Shown here: in pieces, positions 1-10,737 of the stretch | Position numbering within the stretch: the stretch's first letter is position 1 | How the letters are laid out: each line of letters opens with the position of its first letter | Assembly (NCBI GenBank): GCA_936440205.1 | Contig: OW387147.1 | Coordinates: 28,173,629 to 28,237,628 of the forward strand | DNA from: Lepidonotus clava | Taxonomy: Eukaryota > Annelida > Polychaeta > Phyllodocida > Polynoidae | DNA length: 64,000 nt | Direction: 5' to 3' | Program-made: the position numbers and the translations under genes | The notes under the pieces: generated by a model | Database searches by the model: none | What the model saw: the letters and a program-made list of their open reading frames with translations, nothing else | Told to the model about the DNA's origin: nothing

Positions 1-2638
1 AATACTCGGCGATGACAAACCACCCATGTCCCCAGTATCTCCACTCTGCAGGTCGCCAGCCGTATCAGAAAGTGGGAGCGAATGTTCAGAAGAATTCGGT
101 CCAAATAGCGAAGCACTGATCGGCAAGCTCCAGAGACAAAACACCTCACTAGCTCTGCTCATACAGGAACTTGCCAACATCAAAGTGACAAGAGACCGGG
201 AAATGAGTCGTATTTCTGCCAAGCACCAGTCGTTACAAGCCTCGTTAAACGAGAGCATGACCTCCTACAACCAAGACCGTTCCCAACTGGAAGCAGACGT
301 TGAACTGCTGAAATCCCAAAACGAAGAGCTCGTCGTACGAGCCCAGGAGACCGAGGCCAAACTGCAGGACGCCGTGGAGCGTAGTCGCGTGCTGGAGGAA
401 GAGCTCCTGCGACTCCAGCGTACCGGGGCAGATGGAGCTTCCTCCTCGACCCCCGCGACTAAAGAGATACAGAAGTATGTGGTGGAGATGGAGGATGACG
501 TTTTGACTGTCAGCACGCTGACTATTCCAGCCGACGGGGAGGCGGGGCAGGACCAGGGCAGTACAGTAGAGGCCATGCAATGCTCGCCCCAACTCAGCAC
601 CCCCTCCGTCATCAGCATCAACCAGGAACCCACATTGCAGGCCAACGCTCTCACAAGGCGAAATACAGACCCAGAGCTTGCCAAGCTCAAAGATAAAACG
701 TGGGAGGGAGAGTATCTGGCTCTGCAGGAAAAGTACATGGCGCTGCTCAAGGAACATGAGAAGATCTGGCAGCGGGTGCAACAAAGCCCAATACGCGCAG
801 GCCAGTTGGATCTCGAAGGCGAACTGACGATCGAAGTCACAGACTCAAGTGTCATTGAACTCATTGAGGAAAATAGTAAACTCCATGCCTTGAATACAAA
901 GCTGGAGAATGAGTTAATGTCACAGAGAATTGACTGTTTGGAAGTGGATGCGGCTTACACTGAGCTAACCTGGCTCAAAGAACAAAAGACCAAACTGGAA
1001 GAAAAGCTCAGGTTGCAGCACCATATGTATGAGCAAGAAAAACAAATGCTTGAACACCGCCTGAACGAACTGCAAGCCTCGCTCGACAAGCTTTTATGTG
1101 TGAAGAGAAAAACTTCAGAAGAAGCACAAACTCTCAAGCACAAATACACCGAGTTGCTTGCAGTCTCTTCAGACGAAGTGAAAGAGCTCGCAGAACAGGC
1201 CCACAATCCGGAGGAACGTGAAAAGATCCTGGCCAAACTGGCCGAAAAGGAGCGGATCGCGGTGCTGGAGAGCCAGGTGAAGTGTGAGCAGGACGAGAAG
1301 GAGTTCCTCCAGGTGCAGGTGTCGCACCTGAAGAAGGAGTGCGAGTTGTACGAGCGACACGTGCGGGACCTGGAGAAGGAGATCGACGAGCAGTACGCCC
1401 ACCTGCACGAGGCGTCCCGCGAGCACAAGACCATGGTGCAGCTGCTGGCCGAGACCAAGCTGGAGCTGGAGCTGAACAGGGAGAAACACCAGCAGGTGGA
1501 GAAGATCGGTCAGACGGTGGAGCGTATAGAGGCCCAGCTCAGTGGGCGCTCCACCCCGCAGTCGGCCATGATGCACAGCCCGCCTATGGTGGCGACCACC
1601 CACAGCGGGTCGGCCAGCCCCAGCCCGCAGCCCCTGCTCCTGGCCGACAGTCGCGCCAGCACCCAAAGCTGTGACGACGGCTCGGCGGAGGAGGCCCAGC
1701 GCGTAGTGGAAACCTCCAGGATCGTGGACGAAATGGTTCAGCTGAGACATGAAATCATGGAGGCCAAGGCCATGTACCACCAGGAGAGCAGCCTGCTCAA
1801 ACGTGCCCAGTCCAAGACGTCCCCGGCCGGGGAGCACTCGGCTTTGAAAGAGGAGCTGGCCGTGATAGAGGAGCAGAACGAGCTGCTCAAACGGGAGAAC
1901 GAGGACCTCCAGAAGCGGCTGACGGAGCAGGAGGAGCTCGTCTTCCACCTACAGACCCGCCTCAGCAGTTCGGATTCTACAGATGATGGGAAGGACACCC
2001 TCGAGGCTGTCTTCGTCCAACAATTAGCACTTATCAAGGCTGAGCGCGACGACCTCCAGGGTAAGTTATCCGCCCTGGAGCAGCGCCAGCACAAAAACCG
2101 AGACCTCCTGAGGGAGAAGACCCTCATGGAGGAGAGCTTCAACCAGGAGAGAGAAGTTCTGAAGCAGAAACTCCACGTAAAGGAGATGAATGAATTTGAA
2201 TTAGTACGCAAGATTGCTGCACTAGAAAGACATATTAGAGAGCAGCAGCGACTAGAGGAATTCGCGTATCACAAGAGTTCCCTGGAGGATGAGATACGTC
2301 GACAGAAGGAGTCGTTCGACCATGAGCTGCTCGACGTAGAGAAGAAGCTCCAGGACCAGCGCAACATGATACGGATTGAGCGCGTAAAGCTCTTAGGTGA
2401 GCTCAAACAGAAACATTGGCAGAAAATCCTCAGTCAGGATGATGGGGAAAGCATGGAACCTGTTAGTCAGCTTGGTCACCGGGACAAACCCAGGAGTATG
2501 GCCTCCGGTTTCGAGCGGCTGTCGCGTATGAAAGCCGAAGTAGAACAGCGATACCGTGAGGCCATCGACCGACTGAGACACGAGCTTCACGCAGATTATC
2601 AATCCTCATCACATGGACATAGTCCTTCTCAACACTAA
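1..2638 (+). CDS. C-terminal exon of an unrecognised long coiled-coil protein (5' partial)
   Basis: The frame is open from base 2, so the exon continues left of the window; the first ATG inside it is at 26 and need not be the real start. From that Met 870 codons follow to a TAA at 2636-2638. Visible order: a Ser/Pro-rich segment (residues 1-28), heptad-rich coiled coil (about 29-135), an acidic Ser/Thr linker (about 138-215), coil (about 225-500), a Ser/Pro/His linker (about 505-555, with RSTPQSAMMHSPP), coil (about 560-850), and a short Ser/His tail ending SPSQH. There is no signal peptide, membrane segment or enzymatic motif. GC at third positions is high at about 1200-1950 and lower on either side, which keeps long antisense frames open. 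I do not recognise the family; a cytoskeletal or centrosomal scaffold is inference from composition only. The gene downstream is also a coiled-coil protein on the same strand, but the stop codon separates them. Confidence 0.85.
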   Translation, partial: ILGDDKPPMSPVSPLCRSPAVSESGSECSEEFGPNSEALIGKLQRQNTSLALLIQELANIKVTRDREMSRISAKHQSLQASLNESMTSYNQDRSQLEADVELLKSQNEELVVRAQETEAKLQDAVERSRVLEEELLRLQRTGADGASSSTPATKEIQKYVVEMEDDVLTVSTLTIPADGEAGQDQGSTVEAMQCSPQLSTPSVISINQEPTLQANALTRRNTDPELAKLKDKTWEGEYLALQEKYMALLKEHEKIWQRVQQSPIRAGQLDLEGELTIEVTDSSVIELIEENSKLHALNTKLENELMSQRIDCLEVDAAYTELTWLKEQKTKLEEKLRLQHHMYEQEKQMLEHRLNELQASLDKLLCVKRKTSEEAQTLKHKYTELLAVSSDEVKELAEQAHNPEEREKILAKLAEKERIAVLESQVKCEQDEKEFLQVQVSHLKKECELYERHVRDLEKEIDEQYAHLHEASREHKTMVQLLAETKLELELNREKHQQVEKIGQTVERIEAQLSGRSTPQSAMMHSPPMVATTHSGSASPSPQPLLLADSRASTQSCDDGSAEEAQRVVETSRIVDEMVQLRHEIMEAKAMYHQESSLLKRAQSKTSPAGEHSALKEELAVIEEQNELLKRENEDLQKRLTEQEELVFHLQTRLSSSDSTDDGKDTLEAVFVQQLALIKAERDDLQGKLSALEQRQHKNRDLLREKTLMEESFNQEREVLKQKLHVKEMNEFELVRKIAALERHIREQQRLEEFAYHKSSLEDEIRRQKESFDHELLDVEKKLQDQRNMIRIERVKLLGELKQKHWQKILSQDDGESMEPVSQLGHRDKPRSMASGFERLSRMKAEVEQRYREAIDRLRHELHADYQSSSHGHSPSQH

Positions 2639-4397
2639 TGTATAAATCCACATTGTCACAAACTATCTAACAAAAAGGCTTCAAAAGTAATTTTCTACTT
2701 GGCATGCTTACGAGACCGCTAATTATGGAATAATCATATAATGTTCAACTGTGGATACCGGATCTCAATTAATAAGGTGAATTGTCTAGCTCAAACCGTA
2801 ATATTAACAAAAACCTTGGCTGAGAACTGTCCACAGAAGAACAGAAAAAAAAATTAACATGAATAGATGGAACTAATCTATGAACATTCCCCAAGCACCA
2901 AAAAGTTTATATATTTCGTTCGGAGAACTTGGATATTCTTGGTGCAACGTATAGCCTGATTCAAGGTTATCCATTCCAAGTGTGCGCTTTTCTTTTACCC
3001 TGTCTAACTAGCAGGGCTAGTTCTAGGCTTACACGTTATAGGCGAGACTGCATGATGAATATGTAGTATGTCCGCAATTGATCACACAAATCTGTCCACA
3101 CACTATAAAGCTTGAATGTGTCTGTGTTATACGGCCAGGCCTTATCCTCCACCGTATGCCTTGACTATTGTCTGCAGTTATCAGAGAACATTATGTAGTT
3201 ATAGTCCACGTCAGTGTAGAAACCCGTAACCCAGCTTCAGTGCGTACAGTAGCTGTACAGGATATTCGCAGTGTGCTTAAAGTGCCATATTTGCTTCGTG
3301 TACCCACCTTTACGTTCTTCCAGATATGAAGGATTCGTCTGGTTCACATAATAACCAAACTTACTTACGTCTCTTGTTGGAAGCAGGCAAAAGTTGGGAA
3401 CAATAGGCAGGCACATAGATGAACTTACTTAACTGAAGTTATTCTTTGCCGCATGTGTAGGTGGCACATACAGGAAGCTAGGTGGCTGTAGCTTCAGTAT
3501 TTATTGACACAGCCTGCTTATCAAAAAGCATTTACAAGCCTGTATTGACACAAAACTTCCTCACCAACTAAAAGATGAGAATATAAGAAAAAAAGGGATG
3601 AGTGAGAATTTTTTTCTCGCGGGGGAAAAAAGAAAGCACCGAGGATAAGAATGGTGCAAGTCAGTGGCACATACGAGTTGGTATTATAAAGGAAACTCGG
3701 CTACTGTTGGAAAATGTAATTCATAAAGTCCCTTGGAAAAAAATACTATATTCTTGTGAGATGTATATAAGAAAACGTATCAAAACGGGTAAACTCCCTA
3801 CCCGCAGTTAAGTGTTCATAGACATGACTAGCTATTATAAACACGGGCTTATTGTGGCGGTTTTCGTAGTTTGCGTCGTACTTAAGCATTTCAGTTATTG
3901 GCGCTCAGTATATTTTCCCCTTCGATGTATGATAATAAGTTAGAATATGAATAACACTGTTTGATGGTAGATGGACACAGGGTGTGAAAGCTGACTTCTT
4001 GACTGGGATGATTTGTCGTTTGAGACCGTAGCACGGGTCAGATCAAAAGGTTTGATGTAAGAGGGGAAAAAAGAGATAAATCAACGTGGATGCCCTTTGC
4101 AGATATTCTTTCAGAAGGGACAACATCAAGTTTTGATGAAAAATACATATGTCGAAGTTGTATGATATGTTACGTGAATTTTGACATTTGTTTAATACCT
4201 TGTTTGGCGGCACAATTTATAGTAAAATATAAGCTGCAGGTGCAGGGCTTTAGATAAAATGAGTCGAAGTTTCATGCTTTGTAAATTAGCCATGTTTTGA
4301 CTATATTGTTCGCTCGAAAATATGTCAAATGGCAGAGCTAGGATGACAAAAAAAATGAAGACTAACATGATGAATTTAAGCCCGTTCATAAAATAAA
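2639..4397 (+). other. Probable 3' UTR of the upstream coiled-coil gene
   Basis: AT-rich DNA without a credible coding frame follows the TAA. I found no AATAAA hexamer close to the stop; the first I see is at 4392-4397. The extent is inferred and transcript data would set it. Confidence 0.3.
4392..4397 (+). terminator. Candidate polyadenylation signal AATAAA
   Basis: First AATAAA downstream of the TAA at 2638, about 1.75 kb away, in AT-rich sequence. Nothing else marks the site, so it may be chance. Confidence 0.2.
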
Positions 4398-5447
4398 TCC
4401 GAACAGATTTATTTCAGATATTTAAATGGTCTTCCAAGCCATCCAGATTATCATATATATTCACCAAAAAATATACAAGTTTCCTGAACAGAAATTTGCC
4501 AACTATGACATGATTGACCACCAGGCTACGTAGTGTTAGACACGGGTTTGACGGAGAAAATTATACTAACAGTATTGTATGTGAACTCTTTATACAATGA
4601 ATAGGCATCACATAGTGGTGAAAAGGGAAACAACTATTATAGTACTGAATGAGATGGCATTATTTATTTATGTAACATTTATTATGTAATTATTAGTGGG
4701 TTATATACAGATATATTATGATTAGTTAATTGTCCACATAATTATATGTTTCCTAGTGGGTTAAAGTCAAGGTAATATTTCTTGGGTTAAATTTAGATAA
4801 CTCTCTTTCAACATTATTCATATCCTTTGCCACGCTTTCACCAAAGATGCTTAGGATCACATTGTCACATTTCCTTACGTACATATTTATTCCTCTCGTG
4901 TGTTCTAAATGAGAATATTCAAGATGAAATCCCATTGATGACAAAGCATTCATACTTGTATAAGTTGTCTTAGCCAAGAAGTAACGGGTGTGTTTGGGAA
5001 GCTTGACTATTTATCATTTAGACACGGATGTATCAAAAACCACGCTCACTCTCCAACTAATGTCACCACTTACTGTGTGTTCAACAACTAGTTCAGGCCT
5101 GTTCTCATGTCGACAAAAACAAATAGTTATGGCTGCTCAAAGAAAGATGAAAATACCAGAAATAGTATGAAAATGGAATCGCGATTGAATAGATTTTGAA
5201 AAAGGGATTTAGTTAGAAAATTTAGCTCTCGGCCTCTGTGTTTTTGCGATTATACATCCTCAATATATTATTATAATTGTTGTTATTGATGTCAGAATGT
5301 ATCTAATGGGACTGATTTCCTCCATTACGTATGTGCTGCAGATGGTCTATTGACTGGGATCTAATTACCCTTTTCCTGGCTTGGTTGTTAATTTGTTTGG
5401 CAAAAAGGACCTGGTATACGTTTTTCATTCAAATTTTTTTCGAAGTG
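4398..5447. other. Intergenic DNA, nothing recognised
   Basis: AT-rich sequence with short chance frames only (up to about 75 codons). I see no splice-flanked coding block, RNA gene or repeat. Confidence 0.5.
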
Positions 5448-5515
5448 GTGCCCCCTGGTGTTGAGCGTCAGTGGCGCCATCTGCCTCCTATTGAATAAGT
5501 GTCGCCACCTGGTTT
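5448..5515 (-). promoter_or_regulatory. Three CTCF-like motifs in a row, same orientation
   Basis: On the minus strand the known metazoan CTCF core (AGRKGGCRS, often preceded by CCASY) is matched at 5448-5461 (13 of 14 positions), 5474-5487 (core complete, flank poor) and 5502-5515 (core complete except the last base). Spacing is 26 and 28 bases. The layout AGTGGCGCC ... ATAAGTGT recurs at 14609-14645, so the block may instead belong to a repeat family. Function as an insulator is inference. Confidence 0.35.
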
Positions 5516-5712
5516 GTGGTTATGGTACTTGTGGGGGATAGGTGGGACCAGTCCACAAGTTTTGAAAACCAAGCTTGTTGATGATTTAACTTAAAAATAT
5601 GAAGTAGACAAATCCATTCCATAGTATTTCATTATGAAAACAATTTTGTATGAATTTAAAGATATGTTGTCCATACTGATTTATTAGCATCTGTCTGTAG
5701 AACCTGGTCTAG

Positions 5713-5780
5713 AGGTCAGAGGTCATCAACAAGCTGTCTGACTGAAGGTCAAATCCCGGGTCAAGGTCATGTCAAGGTCA
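5713..5780 (+). promoter_or_regulatory. Cluster of five AGGTCA nuclear-receptor half sites
   Basis: AGGTCA occurs at 5713-5718 and 5720-5725, forming a perfect DR1 with one base between, then at 5746-5751, and twice as the extended monomer form TCAAGGTCA at 5761-5769 and 5772-5780. All are on the + strand within 68 bases. DR1 is a known target of RXR/HNF4/COUP-type receptors and TCAAGGTCA of NR5A/ERR-type receptors. Which gene they serve is unknown; the nearest candidate downstream promoter is at 10.67 kb. Confidence 0.45.
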
Positions 5781-5807
5781 AGGTAAGGTGGTGGGCAGAT
5801 GTCGGCG

Positions 5808-5821
5808 GTTGTCATGGAAAC
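5808..5821 (+). promoter_or_regulatory. RFX X-box-like motif
   Basis: GTTGTCATGGAAAC fits the X-box rule RYYNYY-AT-RRNRAC at every position. It lies 28 bases after the AGGTCA cluster. Confidence 0.35.
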
Positions 5822-8800
5822 CAAATTCCTCGGAACTCCTATCTTCATCCATGTACCCGCCCTTTGGTATACCGCTCTTTATTTGGGAAAAGTTGATTTG
5901 TTCTTTTCCCCCTTTTTTTTTTGTCACTAGTGATCTCCAAGAGAACGATTTAAAGAAAATAACCTTTTAGAATGGGTTAAGGATTAAGCTGGTGTTGGGA
6001 CCTAGTCGTGTGTACATACCAATAAGTATATGATTATACTACAAAAACACATATCACGCTACTACTACTACTTCTTTGTACTGTGCTGTCTACTGTTCCT
6101 CACCCACTCACTTCACTCACCCCACTCACCCACCATCACCCATCCCAGTAATGTCTGTGTGTATGTGTGTGCGTGTCTGAATGTCCCGTCTACCAATATT
6201 CCTCCGATCATCCAGCAGACAAACGTTTTAAACGAGTCCGATGCGTTTGATACAAAATTCACATGCAATGAAAATGCTAAATCAAAATAAACTTAGTTCT
6301 TGCCTCCATATTGTTCAAGTTTTACGGTGAGCGATCGAGTAATCACATGATTATTCTCTCCTAATGAGGCATTACATGGTTTTTCTTTCTTGAACATTTT
6401 TTTTACCATGAAGACAATTAAGTAACATAACTTTGCATATCAGAAAAAGAAAAGAAAACAACCAAATAGCTCCTGATTCGCTAAGTGGACCAACAAACAT
6501 GAAAAGCAATGAAATACAATGATAAAACCTAATGCTCTATTCCTGTTGAAGCCTCCCCTACCCAGACATAATTATATGTAACTCAACGTGTACTTCACAA
6601 TGACTAAGGGACCATGTCACATTTGACCCTGCACTCTGCATGTTGCTGTAGAAAGTACTGCTTCCTAACCTTCTCTACGCATTAAGTCTACTCTCAAATC
6701 GCCCACGTTTCATGGCGAAGTTAATGCTAAGAACATTAACACCATGAAATCTAATCAACACGCTAGCTTTGTTCCCTCCTTCCTTTGTCAGTTGAGTATC
6801 GGCATATAGAATGTCTCTATACTGTTCTAGTGCAGTTGCTTTTGTGATTTTCCTAATTAATTGCCATTTCCAATGATTAATTTGCGTAGCTTCCCTGACT
6901 AACGTATGCATTATTGTTGCTGTCCGTTATTATTTGAGTTATTTTAAATTTGCTCCCAAAAGTAGAACCACCCTAACCCCGGGTTCAGAGAGAAGTCGGT
7001 AGCTTTCTCTGATAGCATGTTTTTTTTTTTCATGTTATACCATGTGATATCTGCCCACCATCGTAACATGTCCTGACATGCTCTTTCTTTCAGATCTGGA
7101 GGTATGCCCGATTGTGCATGCATGTGCTAGTCATTCTTGGACCAGCCCTGTATGCATATAATAATTCATAATAATATATGGGAAATAGATTTTAGCATAC
7201 ACAAAAAAGCCAGGAATTTGTAACTGTCATTGTGGGTTAACGTAAAATTCTTTAAATGCAAATATGTATACCTATATTTTGTCTCTGCTAATGGAGTACA
7301 ACATACTGCAGTGGGTAGTGGTAATTTTGGGGAAAGTTTGTATATTTGAACAGGTTAATTAGTTGTATATAATGCTTACTTCTAATCAAAATAGACAGCA
7401 GATTGTAAATTTCCTATCGAGTCTCATTTGTGATATTTAGTTTGCGTAACCATACGTAGCAAGCCACACACCGAACTTGAGAGCATTTTTGTTAGTTTCT
7501 CTCTTCAAAAGAAAAAGGGTAGAAAAATATTAGTTCATCAGATTTTCAATCTATGACTTTAGTTTTTTATTGATAATTCTTGCACATGTACAGAATGTTC
7601 TAATCAGAAAAAAAACACGTTACTTTGTAAAGCATCATAAGATGCTTATTTATTTTCTAATTAATATAAATGTGAAGCGCAAAAACTCGCCATCCTGTGA
7701 ACAGTTGTTGAATAAAAAATGAATACAGCAAATTACTAAGTCCACAATCAGCCTTCCTTCTTTTTGTGTAACCTGTGATACCATGTATTAAAATAGTTCT
7801 CTCCCCTGCCAGTCGTCTAACTCTGCCCTGCATGCCTCTGGGCCTAGGTCCGCTGAAACATCTTGATTGAAGCACTATTTATCAGAATGTTATGTAAGTT
7901 CTCATTGAATGCGTGCATGTATATTATAGAACTGACTCTTTATTAGGCCATGAAAAATATGTTTTGATGATTCAACAACAAAAAAGTCTGGATATATGCA
8001 TATCATTACCCAAAAGAAATATGTGCCCTACGCCATCTGATTGACAAATTATCGTCTAGAATTCTGGAATTTGAAATCAGTGGTTGATTAAAAAAGAAAG
8101 ATCTTGTTTGGATTATTTCTCTTGGCCTAATCATCTAATCTGTTAGATAGTAAGTGTGGCAGGTCCCGCCGGTCCATGTTGGATCAGACGGTACTCCCGT
8201 GTCCCTGACAACAAAAACATGCACCCAGACATTACAGTCACACGTACAGAATGGTTCAATACGCTAAGCTGACAACAGTATACATAGCATAGAATCTACC
8301 TGAATGCAATACACTAGGAAAACTTCCTTGCGTTACAGAAGTACTGCTACACTGTTCTATGCACACACAGGAAAACTCAACATCCATACAATTTTCAAAA
8401 TGACATTGTTTCAAGTCTTAAATTTGTGTATGATCCAAGTAAAAAAAAATGCTAGGGGTATCGACAGGAGGAAATGTAAAGACTACCTGTTATTCACTTC
8501 CTATGACATTTCACTCGTTTTCTTGGAAAATAGTATTAACACATGACGTATTACCTAAAACCATACAATGCATTAAGTCATAAAATTTACACATTTCCTG
8601 TCTCACGCACATCGATTTCCGATAAGCTACAAATAAATTAACGTTTAAGTTATAAATCATTCTAGTATAAATCAGAAGACCTAGAAGTTAGTCTACTTTC
8701 AACACTATATTCGGTGATATAAGTAAAACGCAGGTTGCCTGTGAACCAAAATTTGCTTCTTGAATGACCGTTTGTTTTTGGTAAGGAATAACACTATCAA

Positions 8801-10135
8801 AAGATCTAAGTATTTTGAACAAAGTTATTGTTTTGCTCTATTTCAAATTGACGATCCATGTATAGTCGATAGATTTACAATTGGGTATATTTCATGTAGA
8901 CAAAGTATTTTTACTCAAAATCAACTTTCCTCTACACAAAAGATTTAATGGTCTCTCCAGGAAGATAATCGTAGCACATTGTGCCCTGGAGTGGAGCGTA
9001 AACCCTGAGGCTTATTGATCGATATTAGCAACACAAGCATTCGTGCCCCCCAGCAGAGCCTGGTTAAGCCCAGGAACAACATATAACACCAACAAACATG
9101 CAAGTTAAACGAATTAGGAGACCTGTGTATCCAACAAATCATGGACAAACCGTTTTGAAATAATTTATACCCTTAAAAAATTATCCATTTTGATTGAATT
9201 AAGCTCTTTTCTGAATACTATGGCAGACGTGTAAATTATTTTAGTGCTTTCAAATATCGTGCTTCATTGGCCAGATTAGTAAATTAAAGGTAATTGCTTT
9301 TGTTCGATTAAATTTATATCGTTTAATCTATTTTTCATTTCCATGGGAACGAATGAGTGACCAGACCAATTTCCTTTTTGTGAGTTCTGATTAGTTCCGG
9401 ATCTGAGCATCGACAATATTTTCCAAGTTTAATTTAACAGGAAAAAAAGAAAATATTAGCTTAAAAAAAGTCTCGCAGTTGACAACGATAAGCGGTCTCT
9501 CTTGTTACCCAATAATGACAAATTCTGGCTATTCACAAAGTGAATGTATGCGTGTAAATGTCGTTGTGCAATAAGTTTGGTTTATTTGTATAACGTGAGA
9601 ACATTGGTTATATGTGGTCTTTGAATATACGTGAGTATATACGAGAGCGGCAGCTTGGATCTGATTAGACCCTGGGGACGAACAATGGAAAGGCCTGGGC
9701 AAGTCCAAACACAGATCATCTGGCCACATTGATCAGTATTAACACTTAACTCTTAACACACAAAACAAAACGCGTCAAAAACATACAACTAGCCAGAAGA
9801 TTTGGATCGTAATTAACTTCTTTAAAAATGTACCAATATGTCATTTTTGATGATGAAGCGCGGGAAACATGAAAATCTATAAAAGTCCTTACTTGATCTC
9901 CGGAGGTAGGATTTTTTTTTGTTTTAGGCATATTTTTTATTTTCGCGGTCAACTATATTTGACGCTACGTTATAACATAATTTATCAATTGAAGATATTT
10001 GTAACTATCTACTTTATCTGAATATACATACATACACAACCAAATATATCAACACTTTACACAATATATCCAAGAATAAAATGTTTCTGCACACGAAAAT
10101 AAAAACACTGGAAATTGGTGGGCTTGATCAGAGTT
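5822..10135. other. Intergenic DNA, no gene recognised
   Basis: AT-rich, with T-runs and chance frames of at most about 85 codons. One further X-box-like motif sits at 9337-9350. No exon with supporting splice sites was found. Confidence 0.5.
9337..9350 (+). promoter_or_regulatory. RFX X-box-like motif
   Basis: ATTTCCATGGGAAC fits RYYNYY-AT-RRNRAC throughout. No neighbouring promoter is visible, so it is listed only as a motif. Confidence 0.25.
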
Positions 10136-10670
10136 GCCGCCTGTGGTTGGTTATGTGAGATAGGAGCGAGTGGGTGAGTGTTAGGAGTCGGTAGTAGTAG
10201 TGAGTGGGGAACAGTGGTCCCTGCGGATCACGGTGACACAGGAGGGACCCCTAACAGTAGTGAGTGGCGCCTGGAGAGACCCCCAGGAGGAGTGGTATAT
10301 AGTGGTAATTGTACACCTCGCATCTGCCGCCACCCATTTACTTCCCTGATCGTACAGGTGTTACTCCTCACCTTTAATTGCTCTTACCTGGCCACACCTG
10401 ACAGCAGCAAACGACCCCTGGGTGGGGAGGCTGGTGAGGGGGACCCCATCTACGTACATGGCCGGGGACCTTTCCCACAGTCCACATGGGGGCCTGTCTC
10501 CATGCATCCAGGCTTGTGTGCAGTTCCCATTTACTCCCACACTGAGAAACTGACACACGTACACACCTAGCATTTGTTGCCGCTGACTGCTATTATATTG
10601 GATTAGAGTGGACAGTCCGTATACTATGATGGTGTAGTAATACTACTATACCAGGAGATCCAGTTCAGCC
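10136..10670 (+). promoter_or_regulatory. GC-richer upstream region of a TATA promoter
   Basis: Noticeably less AT-rich than its surroundings and dense in CAGGTG/CACCT words, for example around 10350-10400 and near 10420. It ends at the TATA box at 10671. A proximal enhancer role is inference. The frames inside it lack an ATG start with supporting splice sites. Confidence 0.3.
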
Positions 10671-10680
10671 TATATATAAA
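10671..10680 (+). promoter_or_regulatory. TATA box
   Basis: TATATATAAA lies 46 bases before the ATG at 10726, which would place transcription start near 10700 and give a 5' UTR of roughly 25 bases. Confidence 0.5.
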
Positions 10681-10725
10681 ACCAGCTCCTGTGGGTACCA
10701 CCACCCAGGACAAGGCGTGGTCACG

Positions 10726-10737
10726 ATGGACGCCCAG
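10726..10737 (+). CDS. Candidate alternative first coding exon (MDAQ), probably of the AKAP9/pericentrin-like gene
   Basis: ATG GAC GCC CAG is followed directly by the donor GTAAGA. The unit sits at the right distance below a strong TATA box and stops in phase 0, which fits the phase-0 acceptor of the first body exon at 34616. The codons are too few to show homology. Its twin at 21927 has the same design (MASQ, then GTGAGT). Joining to 34616 is inferred, across about 24 kb. Confidence 0.4.

Noticed and set aside
1169-1948. 259-codon open frame on the minus strand, Leu-rich
   Set aside because: It lies wholly antisense to the coiled-coil exon, where GC-rich third positions remove stop codons; the composition is that of an antisense shadow.
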